Below, piece by piece: positions 41,803 through 51,250 of a stretch of DNA of 64,000 nucleotides (the first letter of the stretch is position 1; the number at the start of each line of letters is the position of its first letter). The stretch lies in assembly GCF_024055605.1 (NCBI RefSeq), contig NZ_JAMXLX010000002.1, forward strand, positions 248,001-312,000, in the 5' to 3' direction. The notes beneath the pieces are model-generated. The model was not told where the DNA came from, did no database searches, and saw only the letters and a program-made list of their open reading frames with translations. Position numbers and translations under genes: made by a program. Origin of the DNA: Ciceribacter sichuanensis (GTDB lineage: Bacteria; Pseudomonadota; Alphaproteobacteria; Rhizobiales; Rhizobiaceae).

Positions 41803-44800
41803 TCAATTGACGCCCGGCAGGCTCTCGAACTGTAGCGGCTTGGCCGGCGGAAGACTATCGCGCGTTACTTTCTCGTCGGGCGAAACCGGCATCTCCGGGG
41901 TGGTGAACGTCCCATCGCCGAGCGGCTGCCCCGTCGGGGTGGAAGCACCTTCGGTAGCCGCCTGTGCCGCTCGCCGCGCGGCTTCTTCCGCAGCCAGCCT
42001 TTCGGCCTCCGCCTTCTGACGTGCCTCCTCGGCAGCTCTCGCCCGCTCGGCCTCCGCCTTCTGACGCTCATCTTCCCGATAGCGATGAAGGACGACCTCA
42101 CGCCTCAGCCGCTGTTTCTCCAGCACGTTTGACTGCAGCGCCTCCACCCTGCGACGCTCCCGCTCGAAGGCGCGAAGCGACAGGAAATTCGTCAGATCGC
42201 CAACATCGAGTTGCCGCGCAGGTGCGCCGATCTCGCCGGCATAGGCAAGCCGGATACCCGGTTCAGCACCGGCCAGCGCATCGTCACCGGCATCGAACGC
42301 GATATGGACGGTACCGTCCATGGTTCCGTCGATAACATTCAGGCGGGCTTCACCATCCAGCTTTGCCGATTGGCTCTCCAGCGTCACGTTCTGGATGCGC
42401 ATGACGCCGCCGGTCATGTTGAACGGCACCACGACGTTCTGGAATAGACCCGGCCCGGCATCGATCAGCCCTGCCGCGATAGCCTTCACCTTGTCTTCCG
42501 TGATGTCGCCCTTGATGCCACCAGCCGCCTCCAGAACCTGCGGCAGGAGCCCAAGGTTGAGCTTCGACACGGTCAGCGCGCCAACCTTCAGGGAACCGGA
42601 ACCGTTGGTCGAACCGAGCAATTCAGACACCGTCTTGCCGCTCCCTTCCGCGACGAGGTCGAAATCGAACCGCCCGGTTGCTGCGGCCTGACCACCCTCT
42701 TGCTGTGCCGGCAGGGCATCAGCGAGATCACCTCCCGCAAGTGTGATGCGGCTCTGATAAAGCCCCGTCCCGTCGGCGTTGGCGACCATCAGCCGGCCCG
42801 TAAGCGTTCCGCCAAGCCAGCCTCCCGTAACATCGTCGAGGATGAGTTCGCCACCCGAGCGGCGCAGCTTTGCAGACAGGCCGATTACAGGGTCGATGAT
42901 GCCGGATGAGAAGTTGCCAACCTCCAGCGCAATGTCGAGATCGGGTTCACTGACTCGCGCCGGCAGCGCCTCTTGCGAAAGCTTGCCCGTTGCGGGATCG
43001 CTGACGGGTCCGAGGACCGTCTCGGCAAGCCATGCAAGATCAGCCCGACCGGCCTTGAGCTGTCCCTCGATCTTCGGCTGGCCCGACAGGTCGAGGGACA
43101 GATCTCCGCTCAATGCATTTCCGTCCAGCGTCGCTTCGATCCGGTCGAACAAGGCCTTCCGGTCGGCCAGCTTGACGTCGGCAGAAAACTGCGTGGGCAA
43201 TCCGCCACCGACCGCCGGCATCGCAACGCCTGCAGACATCAGGAATGGCTCCAGATCGTCGCTCGTGACCGAAACCTTTCCGGCTCCCGCCAGAAAATCC
43301 GCAATATCGAGAGAAACCTGCCCGCTCGCCGTCGCTTCCGTGCCGGCGGAGGTGAACCTCAGCGCAACGTCCGCGGCTTCTCCACCTTGATCGCTGACAT
43401 CCAGTGAGAGACGGCCCGCAACGCCGGTACCGGTCGGCAATGGATCAAGCCCCGCCTGACCAAGCAAAATCTGCGTTTCCGGGTTTTCGAGCGTCGCATT
43501 CATTTTCAGCGCTGCGGTGCCCGTGAAGTCGGCGATGTCATCGACGGCATAATCAGCGGTGATGGTGCTGCCATTGGCCGTACCGCTGAATTTTGCGGTC
43601 AGACCGCTGCCGCCGGCATCCCCCAGCGATACGGCCGCCTGCATGTTTGCATCCGCATACCAGGGCGCGCTCTTCACCAGCCAGGCAAGTGCCGGATGCG
43701 GCGGAAGCTGGGCCGCAGCCATCGTCAGGAATGGCGTGGGATCGGCGGACTGAAACGCGATTTGCGCCTTGCCGGTGTAATCGAGCAACGAGCCGCTCGC
43801 GGATCCGCTGGCACGAATCGAAGCGCCGGCCACGTCGCCTATATTCAGCCGCTCGACCGAAACGCTGCCGCTGTCAAGCGTGAAGATGGTGTCGACCTCA
43901 TGGCTCTCGACACCGTAAGCGACAAGTTTGCCGACCTTCATGCGCGTGGCAATCCGCTGGGCGAACACGCCGTTGTCTAGGTCGTCGCCGACGATCAGTG
44001 CACCGAGCGCCCGCGCCGCATCGAGATCGATTTCGTTGCCGGAGAGATCGACCGACAGTGTTGCCGGCTGACCGTTGACCGACTGCCGCTCCAGACGACC
44101 GTTGAGATGCGCCTCGCCGATGGCGAGTTCCAGTTTCTCGAAACGTTGGATATCCGGCGTCAGGTTGACGGCCGCGGAAAAACCGGCCGACTTCAGTTGC
44201 CGGATCGCAGGATCGACGACGCCGGATACCCATGAAGCCAGTCCCGACGGCTGTGTCGAAGCCACAAGCAGGTCGCCGCTGAACGAAGGCGATCCGATCA
44301 GCGTGAGCTTGCCCCTCGCTTCGACCTGCGTGCGGCCGGGCAGAACCGCAGCCGCGCGTTCAACGGTCCAGCCGGTGCCTGCAGGGCGAATATCGATCTG
44401 GATGTCACGCAGCACCGTATCGCCGGCCACGATTGCCGGCAGTTTCAGATTTGCTCGTCCCGGCACGGTCGGTACCGGAATCTCCGCCGCCATGGCGATC
44501 AAGAGATTGAGGCGCTGGCGCACGGACCCGGCGGCATTGCGCCCCGTCTTGCCCTGCCCGCCGTCATTCGCCAACCTGTTGACGTCGACCTGCTGACCCT
44601 CCGCCGTTAGCAGGAACTCCGGCTTTGCTCCGGTGTCGAGTTTCGCCTCGCCGGTGATGACGTAGGGATTGTCTGCCTCCGCCAGCTCAAGCCGGTACGC
44701 AGGAACGACAATACGCTCATTGGTAAGCTCGAACTCCCCCTTGGCCCGTGGTGCGGGCACCGGCTTGCGGTCGTTGGGCACCTTCTCCACATAGGCATCC

Positions 44801-45537
44801 CGCCACTGACCCTGGAAACGCCCCTTGTAGATCGGCTTGCCTTCAGCGAGCGAAAGGTCGCCCTCTAGGTCCAGACTGAATGGTCGGTTGCCGGGATCGA
44901 GCCTCAACTTGAGTGGAATTGCCCCGGTCGCCGGATTGGGCTGCTGGCTGGCAAGATGGAATCCACCAGCTTCGCCATCAACCACGGCCGTACCGTCTGC
45001 GGTCCACGGACCGGCAAGGGACGCCGCAGTCATCTCGGCGTCGAGCCCGCTCACCTTTCGCGTCCGGCCGGATTGCTGGTCGATGAATTCGATCTCGCCG
45101 CCGGTGACGTGCACCTTTTCGAGCACGACCGTCCGGGCCGGAATTTCCGCGCTGGAGCCGCGCAGCCAGTCGAGCGTACCATCGGCCAGCAACCGGATAC
45201 GCGCCTTCGGCTCCTCGATTCGCATGTCGAAAATGCGCGCCTCGCCGGAAAGGAAGGGAGCAAGTTCCGCATCGAGCGAGAAGCGCGAGACGGTAACGAG
45301 CGGCGCGCCTTCGCTGTCGGGACCGACTGTCACGTCGTGCAGGGTGACCGAAGGAAAAGGCAGAAGGCGGGCATTGACCTCGCCATGCACGGTCACCTTC
45401 TTGCCGAGGATACGGCTGGCCTGATCCTCGAAATCCTTGCGGAAATCGGTCCAGTCCACGAACATCGGCCCGAGCAGCGCCGCAAACAACGCCACGACCA
45501 ATAGTCCGCCGAGGAAAACCAGTAAGCGTCCGATCAC
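41803..45537 (-). CDS. Large AsmA-family protein
   Basis: 1244 residues. A single N-terminal membrane helix (~1-25) is followed by the AsmA domain (FVDWTDFRKDFEDQASRILGKKVTVHGEVNARLLPFPSVTLHDVTVG). A very long region of repeated beta-strand motifs follows, typical of bridge-like lipid-transfer proteins of the AsmA/TamB clan, then an AsmA-like C-terminal domain (about 960-1100). The last ~110 residues form a highly charged Glu/Arg/Lys/Ala coiled coil (REDERQKAEAERARAAEE) and a Pro-rich tail. It probably spans the periplasm and affects outer-membrane lipid homeostasis (inference). Single-gene unit. Confidence 0.85.
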   Translation of the reverse strand: MIGRLLVFLGGLLVVALFAALLGPMFVDWTDFRKDFEDQASRILGKKVTVHGEVNARLLPFPSVTLHDVTVGPDSEGAPLVTVSRFSLDAELAPFLSGEARIFDMRIEEPKARIRLLADGTLDWLRGSSAEIPARTVVLEKVHVTGGEIEFIDQQSGRTRKVSGLDAEMTAASLAGPWTADGTAVVDGEAGGFHLASQQPNPATGAIPLKLRLDPGNRPFSLDLEGDLSLAEGKPIYKGRFQGQWRDAYVEKVPNDRKPVPAPRAKGEFELTNERIVVPAYRLELAEADNPYVITGEAKLDTGAKPEFLLTAEGQQVDVNRLANDGGQGKTGRNAAGSVRQRLNLLIAMAAEIPVPTVPGRANLKLPAIVAGDTVLRDIQIDIRPAGTGWTVERAAAVLPGRTQVEARGKLTLIGSPSFSGDLLVASTQPSGLASWVSGVVDPAIRQLKSAGFSAAVNLTPDIQRFEKLELAIGEAHLNGRLERQSVNGQPATLSVDLSGNEIDLDAARALGALIVGDDLDNGVFAQRIATRMKVGKLVAYGVESHEVDTIFTLDSGSVSVERLNIGDVAGASIRASGSASGSLLDYTGKAQIAFQSADPTPFLTMAAAQLPPHPALAWLVKSAPWYADANMQAAVSLGDAGGSGLTAKFSGTANGSTITADYAVDDIADFTGTAALKMNATLENPETQILLGQAGLDPLPTGTGVAGRLSLDVSDQGGEAADVALRFTSAGTEATASGQVSLDIADFLAGAGKVSVTSDDLEPFLMSAGVAMPAVGGGLPTQFSADVKLADRKALFDRIEATLDGNALSGDLSLDLSGQPKIEGQLKAGRADLAWLAETVLGPVSDPATGKLSQEALPARVSEPDLDIALEVGNFSSGIIDPVIGLSAKLRRSGGELILDDVTGGWLGGTLTGRLMVANADGTGLYQSRITLAGGDLADALPAQQEGGQAAATGRFDFDLVAEGSGKTVSELLGSTNGSGSLKVGALTVSKLNLGLLPQVLEAAGGIKGDITEDKVKAIAAGLIDAGPGLFQNVVVPFNMTGGVMRIQNVTLESQSAKLDGEARLNVIDGTMDGTVHIAFDAGDDALAGAEPGIRLAYAGEIGAPARQLDVGDLTNFLSLRAFERERRRVEALQSNVLEKQRLRREVVLHRYREDERQKAEAERARAAEEARQKAEAERLAAEEAARRAAQAATEGASTPTGQPLGDGTFTTPEMPVSPDEKVTRDSLPPAKPLQFESLPGVN

Positions 45538-45572
45538 GACCTGCCCACTCCACTCACATTCGCGGCCACCTT

Positions 45573-45674
45573 AAAGCGCGTCGCGATCTTTCAGATTCGC
45601 TTCTTACGCTTCACGTCCTCATTTTATCGCATGTCGTTGCCGCAAAACCGCTCAACACTTTTGCGCGACATGCT
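45573..45674 (-). repeat. Dispersed rhizobial repeat, copy B (inverted)
   Basis: The reverse complement matches copy A (26901-27003) along about 100 bases, with scattered substitutions and small indels. It lies in the 195-bp gap between the AsmA start and the flavoprotein stop. No open frame or terminal inverted repeats were seen. Confidence 0.75.
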
Positions 45675-45732
45675 CTGGTTTCGCGGCAAGACTACCCGTA
45701 TTTTGCCCTGCGGCAACTGCAAGGATTGGCTT

Positions 45733-47142
45733 TTACAGCCGGAAGATCTTGCCGGGATTGAAGATATTGTCCGGATCGAGGCTCTTCTTGATCGATCGCA
45801 TGACCGGCAGCGCCGAGGGCAGTTCCTGCTCCAGATAGCTCATCTTGCCCTGCCCCACGCCGTGCTCGCCGGTGCAGGTGCCACCCATGGCGAGCGCACG
45901 CGCGTTGAGACGGGCCATGAAGGCCTCGCTGCGCGCGAGATCTTCCGGGTCCTTGTCGTTGAACAGCATCAGCACATGGAAATTGCCGTCGCCGGCGTGC
46001 CCGACAATCGGCGCCAGAAGACCCGTTTCGCGAATGTCGGCCTGGGTCTCGGCCACGCATTCAGCAAGCCGCGAGATCGGCACGCAGACATCGGTCGAAA
46101 GGCCGTTCAGTTCCGGAGCCAGAGCCCGACCCGCCCAATAAGCGTTGTGACGAGCCTTCCAGAGCTGTGCCCGTTCCTCGGCATTGGTGGTGTACTGGAA
46201 TTCATCCGAACCAAATTCCGCGGCGATTTCCCGGAACTGCCCGGCCTGCATCTCGACCGTCTCTTCTGTGCCATGGAATTCAAGGAAGAGCGTCGGCTTT
46301 TCCGGATAGGAGAGCTTCGAATAGGCGTTGACCGCCTTCATCTGCATTTCGTCCAGCAATTCGATACGGGCGACCGGAATGCCCATCTGGATCGTCATGA
46401 CGACGGCATCGCAGGCGGCCTTTAGGCTTGGAAAGGCACAGACGCCACCGCTGATCTTGGCGGGAATGCCCTGCAGCTTCAGCGTGATGGAGGTGATGAT
46501 GCCGAGCGTGCCTTCCGCTCCGACGAAAAGCCGGGTCAGGTCATAGCCGGCGGAAGATTTCCGCGCCCGCTGCGCCGTCCTGATTTCCTCGCCATTTGCG
46601 GTGACGACGGTCAGCGCCAGCACATTCTCCTTCATCGTGCCGTAGCGTACGGCGTTGGTGCCGGAGGCGCGCGTCGACGCCATGCCGCCGAGAGAGGCAT
46701 TCGCGCCCGGATCGATCGGGAAGAAAAGGCCGGTGTCGCGCAGATAGGTATTCAGATCCTCGCGAGTGACACCGGGTTCGACCGTGCAGTCGAGATCTTC
46801 CGGGTTCACTTCGATCACCCGGTTCATCCGACTGAAATCGACCGAGATGCCCCCGCTCGGCGCATTCACATGACCTTCCAGCGAAGAGCCGGTGCCGAAC
46901 GGGATCATCGGAACTTTGTGGGCGGCGCAAGTTCGGACCACCGTCTTCACTTCCTCGGAATTTTCCACGAAGACGACGCCATCAGGCAGTTGCGAAGGCA
47001 GATAGGTGGTGGTGTGGCTATGCTGCTCACGGAAAGACTGGCCGGTATGGAATCGCTCGCCGAACTCCTGCTTCAGGATGCCGAGAACCTTGGCGATCCC
47101 CTCCTCGTTGCGCGCACCCGGCACCACATCCTTCATCACCAT
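45733..47142 (-). CDS. FAD-linked oxidoreductase, D-lactate/glycolate dehydrogenase type
   Basis: 469 residues. The FAD_binding_4 domain (PMIPFGTGSSLEGHVNAPSGGISVDFSRMNRVIEV, CTVEPGVTREDLNTYL, DPGANASLGGMASTRASGTNAVRYG) is followed by the FAD-oxidase C-terminal domain with VGHAGDGNFHVL and TCTGEHGVGQGKMSYL, which hold the metal- and substrate-binding histidines. This matches the cytochrome-type D-lactate dehydrogenase/GlcD clan. It oxidises a D-2-hydroxy acid and passes electrons to the respiratory chain; the exact substrate is unknown. The ATG at 47142 follows GGAG. Confidence 0.9.
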   Translation of the reverse strand: MVMKDVVPGARNEEGIAKVLGILKQEFGERFHTGQSFREQHSHTTTYLPSQLPDGVVFVENSEEVKTVVRTCAAHKVPMIPFGTGSSLEGHVNAPSGGISVDFSRMNRVIEVNPEDLDCTVEPGVTREDLNTYLRDTGLFFPIDPGANASLGGMASTRASGTNAVRYGTMKENVLALTVVTANGEEIRTAQRARKSSAGYDLTRLFVGAEGTLGIITSITLKLQGIPAKISGGVCAFPSLKAACDAVVMTIQMGIPVARIELLDEMQMKAVNAYSKLSYPEKPTLFLEFHGTEETVEMQAGQFREIAAEFGSDEFQYTTNAEERAQLWKARHNAYWAGRALAPELNGLSTDVCVPISRLAECVAETQADIRETGLLAPIVGHAGDGNFHVLMLFNDKDPEDLARSEAFMARLNARALAMGGTCTGEHGVGQGKMSYLEQELPSALPVMRSIKKSLDPDNIFNPGKIFRL

Positions 47143-47264
47143 GACTGCATCTCCTGCACATTCCACGGCCGGTTCGAAGCCGGTCTTGAGGCGGCAGCTA
47201 TGGGACAGCGGCGGGGCTTTGTCCAGTGCAGGAGCAGGTCCGCACAGTCGGTCACGAACTGAAA

Positions 47265-48017
47265 TCAGTCCGCCTTAAGCGTTTCCGAAAGAAGCGTGGT
47301 GAGCCGCCGCCAATGGCGCTCTGCACCGTTAACCGAGTAAACGCTGTGATCGGGAACACACCAGCCGTGGGCCATGCCGACATAGTTTTCCAGCGCGAAA
47401 TCGACTTCCGCCCGGCGAAAGGCATCGACGAACCGGTTCGACTGTTCCGGCGAGAAAGAACCATCCAAGCCAGCCGTGCCGACATAGACCCGCGCCCGCA
47501 TCCTGTCCGCCAGCAGATGCGGACTATCGGGCGCTTCGCTTGCGAGATTGCCGCCATGGAAGCTCGCGGCAGCGACGATATCGTCGGGATAGGTTCCCGC
47601 CGCCGTCAGGGCACGACTGCCTCCCATGCAATAGCCCACGACCGCGATCGGGCCAGTTGCGCCGGCCTGCCTCAGGGCAGCAAGGAAAAAGCCGGTGTCC
47701 TCCGCGGTCATCGCCTGCGTCGTGCCGCCGATCATCGACCGCAGCTGCGTTGCGGTTTCCGGAGTACTGAACGCGGTCGCAGCATCGAACGGTCCATAGG
47801 TTCCGAAGCGATAGAATAAGTCAGGCACCAGCACGGCATACCCCTCATCCGCAAGGCGCTCCGCCATGCCGAAAAGCGCCGCCCGCGGACCGAAGGCGTC
47901 CATGTAGAGAATGACGCCAGCAGTCGCTCCGGCATCGCCAAACAGATGGGCAGAAGCAATGCCGTCGGATGTCGCTACCTCGATTTGCCGTTGCGTCAAG
48001 ATATTCTCCCCTGGCAA
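47265..48017 (-). CDS. Dienelactone hydrolase family protein
   Basis: 250 residues of an alpha/beta-hydrolase. The nucleophile elbow is VVGYCMGGSRAL, with Cys in place of the usual Ser as in dienelactone hydrolases. The acid (GLDGSFSPEQ) and base (YVGMAHGWCVPD) are in the expected order. It hydrolyses lactones or esters in the cytosol; no catechol-pathway genes are nearby, so a role in aromatic degradation is not supported. It lies between the flavoprotein and RND genes on the same strand. Confidence 0.88.
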   Translation of the reverse strand: MPGENILTQRQIEVATSDGIASAHLFGDAGATAGVILYMDAFGPRAALFGMAERLADEGYAVLVPDLFYRFGTYGPFDAATAFSTPETATQLRSMIGGTTQAMTAEDTGFFLAALRQAGATGPIAVVGYCMGGSRALTAAGTYPDDIVAAASFHGGNLASEAPDSPHLLADRMRARVYVGTAGLDGSFSPEQSNRFVDAFRRAEVDFALENYVGMAHGWCVPDHSVYSVNGAERHWRRLTTLLSETLKAD

Positions 48018-48070
48018 ATTTCAAGACTATTCAGGTCCCGGGAAGCACCTCCGGCGCTTCGGTAATCATA

Positions 48071-51000
48071 TCACTCGCCTGCCTCGACCGAGGCGGCAAA
48101 AGCCATTTCCCGCTGCAGCCGCTCCTCTTCATGGGCATGCGGCTTGGCGAAGCGGGCAAGCGCCAGATAGGCGACCGGCGTCACGAACAACGTCACCACC
48201 GTTGCAAGGCCGAGACCACCGACGATAACCCAGCCGAGTGCGATGCGGGCTTCCGCACCAGCGCCATGGGCGAAGACCAGCGGCACGCCGCCGAGAATGG
48301 TGGCGATCATCGTCATCATCACCGGCCGCAGGCGCATGTTGGCGGCATTCTCGATCGCCTCACGCACATCCTGCCCGCGGTCACGCAACTGGTTGGCGAA
48401 TTCCACGATCAGGATGCCGTTCTTCGCCATGATGCCAACCAGCATGACCAGACCGATCTGGCTGTAGACGTTGAGGCTGGTGCCGGTGAATAGCAGGGCG
48501 AAAACGGCGCAGGCAAGCCCCAGCGGCACCGTCGCCATGATGATCACCGATGACAGCACGCTTTCGAACTGCGCGGCCAGCACCAGGAAGATGATGACGA
48601 TGGCAAAACCGAAGGTGATGCCCATGCCGCCGGTATTTTCGCTGAGGGTCGCAGCCTCTGCCAGCGGCAGGATACGCGCGCCGGGCGGCAGCAGCGGTCC
48701 TGCAATGGTCTGCGCCTTTTCAAGCGCCGACCCCAGCGAAAGCCCCGGTCCGAGACCCGCCGTGATCTGCACCGCGGCAAGCTGCTGTTCCCGCTGGAGG
48801 CTCGGCGCGACGGCCTTTTCCTGCAGCTTTGCGATGACGGACATCGGCACGATCTTGCCGTCGCCGGTCTTGAGGAAGATGTTCTCGAGGTCTGTCGGAT
48901 CGTCGATCGGACGCGTGGTCGAGGTGAGCTTCACCGGATAGGATTCGCCGTCGATATAGACATCGCCGATGGAACGCCCATCGAGCAGCGATTGCAGCGC
49001 CTGGGCGAGCCCGGTGATGTTGATACCGAGATCTGCGGCACGCTCGCGGTCAATGCTCACGCCGAGCTGGGCCTGGCTGATGTCGTTGGTCAGGCGCGGA
49101 TTGTCGAAGCTGCCGTCGGCCTCAAGCGCGGCAACCACCTTGATCGCCGCCACCGTCAGCTGCTCGTGGTTCGAACCGACAAGCGCGAATTGCAGACCGC
49201 TGCCGCCGCCGCGGATTCTCAGGCTGTTCGGCTGCTGAGCAAAGGCGTTGACACCGGGAATGCCCGCGGTCGCCTTGTTGATGTCGCGCACGATGGTGTC
49301 CTGGCTGCGCTCCCGCTCGCTCCAGGGCGCAAGCGTCAAAACCATGAAACCGCTATTGGTATTGCTGCCGAAACCCGAGATCGAGAACAGGTTGGCAATT
49401 TCGCCATCGTCGCGGAGCGGCTTCAGCGCCTCCTCGATCCGGCGCATCTGGTCCTGCATGTAATCGAGGCTGACACCTTGCGGCGCCGTCACGCGCAAGG
49501 TCACCGTCGAGCGGTCCTCGCGCGGCGTCAATTCGTTGGTAATCAGGGAAAAGTCTCCGAAGGCCGCACCGGAAAAGATCACCGCGACCACGAACACCAC
49601 CATCGGCGCGTTGAGGCAAGCCCGCAGCGCCACCCGGTAGAAGGCCGAAAACGCATCGCCGAACCGTCCAAGCAAACCCTTCCCGTGATGGATAGCATGC
49701 GAGGTCAGCATGCGCGAGGCGAGCATGGGGCAGAGCGTGAGCGCCACGATGGATGACAGCGTCACCGAGAAGGCGAGCACGAAACCGAATTCGCGAAACA
49801 GGCCACCCACCTGCCCCGGCAGGAAGGAAAGCGGCACGAAGACCGCTGCAAGCGTCGCAGTCGTGGCGATGACGGCGAAGAAAACTTCCCGCGTGCCGAG
49901 CACTGCCGCCGCCCGGGGACCAAGGCCCTGCGCCCGCCGCCGCACGATGTTTTCCAGAACCACGATGGCGTCATCGACCACGAGGCCGGTTGCCAGAACG
50001 ATCGCCAGCAGCGTCAGGATGTTGATCGAGAACCCGACCAGATAAACCGCCGCCAGCGTGCCGATCAGCGACACCGGCATGGTGATCGCCGGAATGAGCG
50101 TCGCGCGCCAGTCGCGCAGGAAGAGATAGATGATGCCGATGACGATCACAGCCGCGAGCACCAGCGCGTTCACGACTTCGTCGATAGACCCGCGGATGAA
50201 CACCGCGTCATCACTGGTGATGCGGATCTGCGTGCCCTCCGGCAGATCCTTCTGCATCGCCTCAACAGCGGTCTTGATCCCGTTCGAAATACTGAGCGTG
50301 TTCGATTTCGCCTGACGGATCACGCCGAGGCCGATGCCGGCCTTGCCGTTCGAACGCAGCGCGGTGCTGCGCAGGTCCGGGCCGAAGGTAATGGTCGCGA
50401 CGTCGCCGAGCCGCACCTTGTCCTGAACGATCAGATTGGCGAAATCCTGGGGCGTCCGGAGGTCCGCGGTCGCGCGCACCACGATGTCCTGCGTCGAACT
50501 GGTGATCGAACCGGCCGGAACGTCGAAGGCGATATCGGAAAGCGCGCTTGCCAGCGAAGCGATGGTCAGCCCCCGGCTTGCGAGTGCCGACTGGTCGACA
50601 TCCACCCGGAAGATCTTCTCCTGTTCGCCGTAAAGCTCGATATCGGCAACGCCTTCGACCGAGGCCAGCCGGTCGGAAATCTCGTTGTCGACCAGAAGGG
50701 TCAGATCCTCGATGTTCATCCGGTCCGAGGTGACGGCGAGTCGCATGACCGGATCGGAATCCGAGTCAGCCTTGACAATGCGCGGCTCGTCGGCGTCATC
50801 AGGCAGGCTGTAGGTCACGCGGGCGATGGCATCGCGCACGTCGCTGGCGGCGACATTAAGGTCGGTGGTATCGGTGAATTCAAGCGTGACGCGGCTGTTG
50901 CCGAAGGAGGATGCGGACGAAAGCGCCTTCAGGCCCGCGACACGCGCCACGGCCCCTTCGATGACGGTCGTCACCTGCTGGTCGACGGTCTGTGGAGACG

Positions 51001-51250
51001 CGCCGTCGAACGTGGTTCTGACCGTAATGACCGGCCGGTCGACATCCGGCAGTTCACGCACTTCGATCCCGTAGAAGGCGGCGAGGCCCGCAACGACCAT
51101 CAGGGCATTGAGAACCGCCGCAAAAATCGGACGTCGGATGAAAAGCGCGGTAAAGCCGGCCTGCACATCCGGGGCGGCCTTGGGCTCGTGCTCCTCCGCC
51201 AGCTTCTCAGCTTCAGGCGTGACCGTTGTATCATTCGTCGCTTCGCTCAT
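48071..51250 (-). CDS. RND multidrug efflux permease (HAE1/AcrB family)
   Basis: 1059 residues with the twelve-helix RND layout: helix 1 at about residue 40, two large periplasmic loops, and the proton-relay aspartates in TM4 (TGLVVDDAIVVLENI). The FLPGQVGGLFREFGFVLAFSV and later GLVMLVGIMAKNGILIVEFANQLRD motifs are typical of HAE1 pumps. It exports hydrophobic drugs or toxins using the proton gradient. It overlaps the adaptor gene by 4 bp. No outer-membrane factor gene is next to it, so it must share one encoded elsewhere. No adjacent regulator was seen. Confidence 0.93.
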   Translation of the reverse strand: MSEATNDTTVTPEAEKLAEEHEPKAAPDVQAGFTALFIRRPIFAAVLNALMVVAGLAAFYGIEVRELPDVDRPVITVRTTFDGASPQTVDQQVTTVIEGAVARVAGLKALSSASSFGNSRVTLEFTDTTDLNVAASDVRDAIARVTYSLPDDADEPRIVKADSDSDPVMRLAVTSDRMNIEDLTLLVDNEISDRLASVEGVADIELYGEQEKIFRVDVDQSALASRGLTIASLASALSDIAFDVPAGSITSSTQDIVVRATADLRTPQDFANLIVQDKVRLGDVATITFGPDLRSTALRSNGKAGIGLGVIRQAKSNTLSISNGIKTAVEAMQKDLPEGTQIRITSDDAVFIRGSIDEVVNALVLAAVIVIGIIYLFLRDWRATLIPAITMPVSLIGTLAAVYLVGFSINILTLLAIVLATGLVVDDAIVVLENIVRRRAQGLGPRAAAVLGTREVFFAVIATTATLAAVFVPLSFLPGQVGGLFREFGFVLAFSVTLSSIVALTLCPMLASRMLTSHAIHHGKGLLGRFGDAFSAFYRVALRACLNAPMVVFVVAVIFSGAAFGDFSLITNELTPREDRSTVTLRVTAPQGVSLDYMQDQMRRIEEALKPLRDDGEIANLFSISGFGSNTNSGFMVLTLAPWSERERSQDTIVRDINKATAGIPGVNAFAQQPNSLRIRGGGSGLQFALVGSNHEQLTVAAIKVVAALEADGSFDNPRLTNDISQAQLGVSIDRERAADLGINITGLAQALQSLLDGRSIGDVYIDGESYPVKLTSTTRPIDDPTDLENIFLKTGDGKIVPMSVIAKLQEKAVAPSLQREQQLAAVQITAGLGPGLSLGSALEKAQTIAGPLLPPGARILPLAEAATLSENTGGMGITFGFAIVIIFLVLAAQFESVLSSVIIMATVPLGLACAVFALLFTGTSLNVYSQIGLVMLVGIMAKNGILIVEFANQLRDRGQDVREAIENAANMRLRPVMMTMIATILGGVPLVFAHGAGAEARIALGWVIVGGLGLATVVTLFVTPVAYLALARFAKPHAHEEERLQREMAFAASVEAGE

